This document shows, piece by piece, positions 61,910 to 64,000 of a stretch of DNA of 64,000 nucleotides. The position numbers were made by a program, and so were the translations under genes. The notes under the pieces were generated by a model. That model saw only the letters and a list, made by a program, of their open reading frames with translations. It ran no database searches and was not told the DNA's origin. Origin of the DNA: JAPYTY01 sp036338435 (lineage in GTDB: Bacteria > Acidobacteriota > UBA6911 > RPQK01 > JADFOI01); assembly GCA_036338435.1 (NCBI GenBank), contig JAYZCG010000026.1, positions 1-64,000 of the forward strand, in the 5' to 3' direction. Each line of letters begins with the position of its first letter. Position 1 is the first letter of the stretch.

Positions 61910-62980
61910 ATGGATTCTAAAAAACTTACTCAGAAAATCAAAACATACTCCCGGTATTTGGGCTTTGATGCTGTAGGAGTAGCACCTGTCGAAGCGGTTC
62001 CTGGAGATCTGCTTCAAATTTGGCTAGCACGACAATTTCATGGCGAAATGTCCTATATGGAAAGGACATCCCAAAAGAGGATAGATCCCACCAAGGTTTT
62101 GCCCGATATCCGTTCTATTATTTCACTTTCGCTCAATTACTTTCATCCCTATGAGCTTCCTTACGGAGAGTCCGAGAATGGGGCTATTTCTCGGTATGCT
62201 TCTGGCGATGATTACCATGATGTATTGAACGGCAAACTCGAGGATATTTTGACTTATATAAAGGACTTAGACCCCCAGGCAGATGGCAAAGTTTACGTGG
62301 ATACGGGGCCTATAATGGATAAACACTGGGCCACCCACTCTGGCGTTGGCTGGTTAGGTAAACATACAAATGTGTTGTCCCGAGAAGCAGGTTCATGGTT
62401 TTTTCTCGGAGAAATTCTTTTGAATGTTGCCTTAGAGTACGATATTCCGGGCGAAGATTTTTGTGGATCCTGTACGCGTTGCATTGATGCCTGTCCAACT
62501 GACGCCATCACAGAGCCTTATGTGTTAGACAGTCGCCTCTGCATTTCCTATCTAACTATTGAACTCCAGGGAGACATTCCAGAAGAATTGCGGGCGCCTA
62601 TGGACAATCTTATTTTTGGCTGTGACATTTGCCAGGATGTTTGTCCTTGGAACGATAAAACTCCCCATTCATCGGTTGAAGAATTTAAACCTCGGATAGG
62701 AAATCGTGCCCCTGATCTCAAGGAATTGTCCCGCCTTTCAGCAGACGATTTTAGACAACGTTATCGAAAGAGTCCTATCAAGCGGGCTAAGTGGCGCGGT
62801 TTTATGAGAAATGTTGCCGTCGCTATGGGAAACAGTGGAAATCCCGAGATGATTCCCGCGCTCCAAGATCTGTGTGGTAGTGAAGATCCCATGGTTCGCC
62901 GACACGCAGAATGGGCATTGAAGCAGCTTGAAACAACGAGCAATAGAACGGTAGAGCAGGACAGCAGGACAAGAGAATAA
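61910..62980 (+). CDS. queG: Epoxyqueuosine reductase
   Basis: Cobalamin-dependent enzyme that makes queuosine from epoxyqueuosine in tRNA wobble positions, 356 aa. The N-terminal half has YSRYLGFDAVGVAPVE and SLSLNYFHPY. VYVDTGPIMDKHWATHSGVGWLGKHTN (split near residues 124-150) is the typical cobalamin site. Two 4Fe-4S clusters use CGSCTRCIDACPTDAI near 184 and CDICQDVCPWN near 240. A C-terminal HEAT-like stretch (DPMVRRHAEWALKQL) follows. It stands alone; other que genes are not seen. Confidence 0.95.
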   Translation: MDSKKLTQKIKTYSRYLGFDAVGVAPVEAVPGDLLQIWLARQFHGEMSYMERTSQKRIDPTKVLPDIRSIISLSLNYFHPYELPYGESENGAISRYASGDDYHDVLNGKLEDILTYIKDLDPQADGKVYVDTGPIMDKHWATHSGVGWLGKHTNVLSREAGSWFFLGEILLNVALEYDIPGEDFCGSCTRCIDACPTDAITEPYVLDSRLCISYLTIELQGDIPEELRAPMDNLIFGCDICQDVCPWNDKTPHSSVEEFKPRIGNRAPDLKELSRLSADDFRQRYRKSPIKRAKWRGFMRNVAVAMGNSGNPEMIPALQDLCGSEDPMVRRHAEWALKQLETTSNRTVEQDSRTRE

Positions 62981-63018
62981 TATAACAGGGAATCAGAGTA
63001 GAGTGGTCTCCCTTGTAT

Positions 63019-63438
63019 TCAATTAATTTGTTTCTTGTCGATCGGGTTTGCCCCCAGTTTTTTTATTAATTCATCGTTTTCCTGAACGGTTTGTTGGCTG
63101 AGAACCTGGCCGGTGAATTCTACATGAATCACCCAGGCCTGTTCTATTTGATTGGTTTCAGGGTTTTTGTACCAAGATTCCTCCCACATTTTTTTGTTGT
63201 TCAAATTCCATCGGACTAGTTGTCCAGGCTCGTAGTGTTTACTAGTCGGGACTATATCGAGCTCATTCAATTCGTCATCAGGGTCAAGAGCCTCCAAAAT
63301 GATCACTTTGCCCCCCACGACTTCCTTAGCACACTGTGGATCAGAGTAAAAAGGGATATTGGTGTAAAGAACACGGTAGGGAACCACGGGCATCTCATCG
63401 CTTTGATCAGGAATTTCACTTGTCTGAAGATCTGCCAT
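63019..63438 (-). CDS. Hypothetical soluble protein
   Basis: A 139-aa acidic protein from ATG 63438, with purine-rich GAGAG six bases upstream; ATG 63444 and GTG 63513 are longer options. The chain is VVPYRVLYTNIPFYSDPQCAKEV, then ALDPDDELNELDIVPT and a Trp-rich part (WNLNNKKMWEESWYKN), ending in AWVIHVEFTGQVLSQQ. No signal peptide or known motif is seen. The Trp/Asn-rich strands suggest a small beta fold. Function unknown. It converges on queG. Confidence 0.65.
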   Translation of the reverse strand: MADLQTSEIPDQSDEMPVVPYRVLYTNIPFYSDPQCAKEVVGGKVIILEALDPDDELNELDIVPTSKHYEPGQLVRWNLNNKKMWEESWYKNPETNQIEQAWVIHVEFTGQVLSQQTVQENDELIKKLGANPIDKKQIN

Positions 63439-63664
63439 TGTCATCTCTCTCTTTCCGCCCCAGATGCTTTTCCTTAAGGGGCCTTTGTTAATTTGTTCAA
63501 TGTCCGATGGCACATTTTGTCATCGGTGACCAGCGGCATTCAAAAATAGAATTACAGATTTCATGGCCACAATTTACAGTAGAAGTATGCCACCTTGACC
63601 GGGTGTTCACAACGTGCTAGAAAGATCCCTTTGTATATGGGCAAAAGAGTGGAAGTGGGAGTAG

Positions 63665-64000
63665 ATGAGTTTTTTAAAACCTGGTGAGTATGCAAGAGCT
63701 CTAAGTGAAATAGCTGTAGAACTTGAGCTAGAGGATCGTATTCAGAAGCAGTTAACCGAATTGTCCAAAATTCTTACCTCACACAGATTATTGCGAAATA
63801 TTCTGATTAATCCAGCGATTCATTTCTCAGATAAACAAAGGATAGTGGAAGAGATTGGTCAGAAGGGTTCTCTAGAGCCAGTAGTTGTCAATTTTATTTT
63901 GGTTTTGTTAGAACATGCTCAGATACAACGATTTGAGGAAGTTGTTAAGGTCTATAAGGATACAATAGATGAGTTTAAAGGTGTTTTGCGAGGTCGTGTA
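63665..64000 (+). CDS. atpH: ATP synthase F1 delta subunit (N-terminal part, runs off window)
   Basis: The first 112 codons of an open frame that continues past the edge. ALSEIAVELELEDRIQKQLTEL near residue 12, NILINPAIHFSDKQRIVEEI near 49-68, NFILVLLEHAQIQRFEEVVKVY near 79-100, and DEFKGVLRGRV at the end match the OSCP/delta pattern. This subunit ties F1 to the b-subunit stalk. GGAG at 63657-63660 precedes the ATG. The upstream gene is on the other strand, so atpH is the first gene of its operon and F0 genes must lie elsewhere. Confidence 0.85.
   Translation, partial: MSFLKPGEYARALSEIAVELELEDRIQKQLTELSKILTSHRLLRNILINPAIHFSDKQRIVEEIGQKGSLEPVVVNFILVLLEHAQIQRFEEVVKVYKDTIDEFKGVLRGRV

Overview
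This 64 kb window is dense bacterial chromosome of moderate, roughly balanced base composition. It carries about 50 protein genes, short spacers and many four-base overlaps. I see no rRNA, tRNA, CRISPR array, prophage, insertion sequence or transposase. The proteins suggest an uncultured Gram-negative, probably aerobic or respiring heterotroph. The signs are an outer-membrane beta-barrel (DUF5916) ending in Phe, a lipobox lipoprotein, several exported hydrolases and peptidases, UbiD of quinone synthesis, aconitase, Lpd and F-type ATP synthase. This mix (DUF5916, DUF2911, CocE, YtcJ-like amidohydrolases, M1 and M28 peptidases) is common in marine or soil MAGs of the FCB group (Marinimicrobia, Gemmatimonadota) and Acidobacteriota. 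I cannot place the phylum from sequence alone.

Layout. 1-179: end of an FKBP-like gene with a 9-bp tandem repeat. 306-6044: exported amidohydrolase, then a carbon-catabolism cluster (LsrF-type thiolase, LsrE-type epimerase, fused RhaEW-type aldolase/dehydrogenase). 6147-7791: ruvA-ruvB. 7912-18151: aminotransferase, fatty acyl-CoA ligase, large FAD/Fe-S oxidoreductase, DUF819 membrane protein, MscS channel, thioredoxin reductase, GNAT. 18157-29813: DUF5916 barrel, sugar aminotransferase, transglutaminase-like protein, symporter with its DUF4212 partner, a second exported amidohydrolase, exported alpha/beta hydrolase, a 68-residue orphan, HEAT-repeat protein.

29903-41667 is the most distinctive region: a UbiD, endonuclease IV, a TAXI-type TRAP importer (binding lipoprotein plus fused permease), a second and divergent UbiD-family decarboxylase, a MocA-like cytidylyltransferase, and a convergent three-subunit molybdenum hydroxylase. 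I read it as a candidate import, hydroxylation and decarboxylation route for an organic, possibly aromatic or heteroaromatic, acid. This is inference from context.

41816-47988: exported CocE-type hydrolase, DUF2911 protein, ADP-forming acyl-CoA synthetase alpha-type subunit, two divergent short-chain dehydrogenases, CBS protein. 48054-50360: thyA-folA operon running into a two-gene split permease. 50712-58673: lpd-acnA, LON-domain protein, exported M1 peptidase, membrane protein. 58745-64000: three hypothetical proteins, exported M28 peptidase with PDZ domain, queG, and the start of atpH, which runs off the window.

Several genes use GTG or TTG starts set by a good Shine-Dalgarno sequence. 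Others, such as queG, lack one and may be leaderless. Family calls rest on motifs read by eye; no database search was run.
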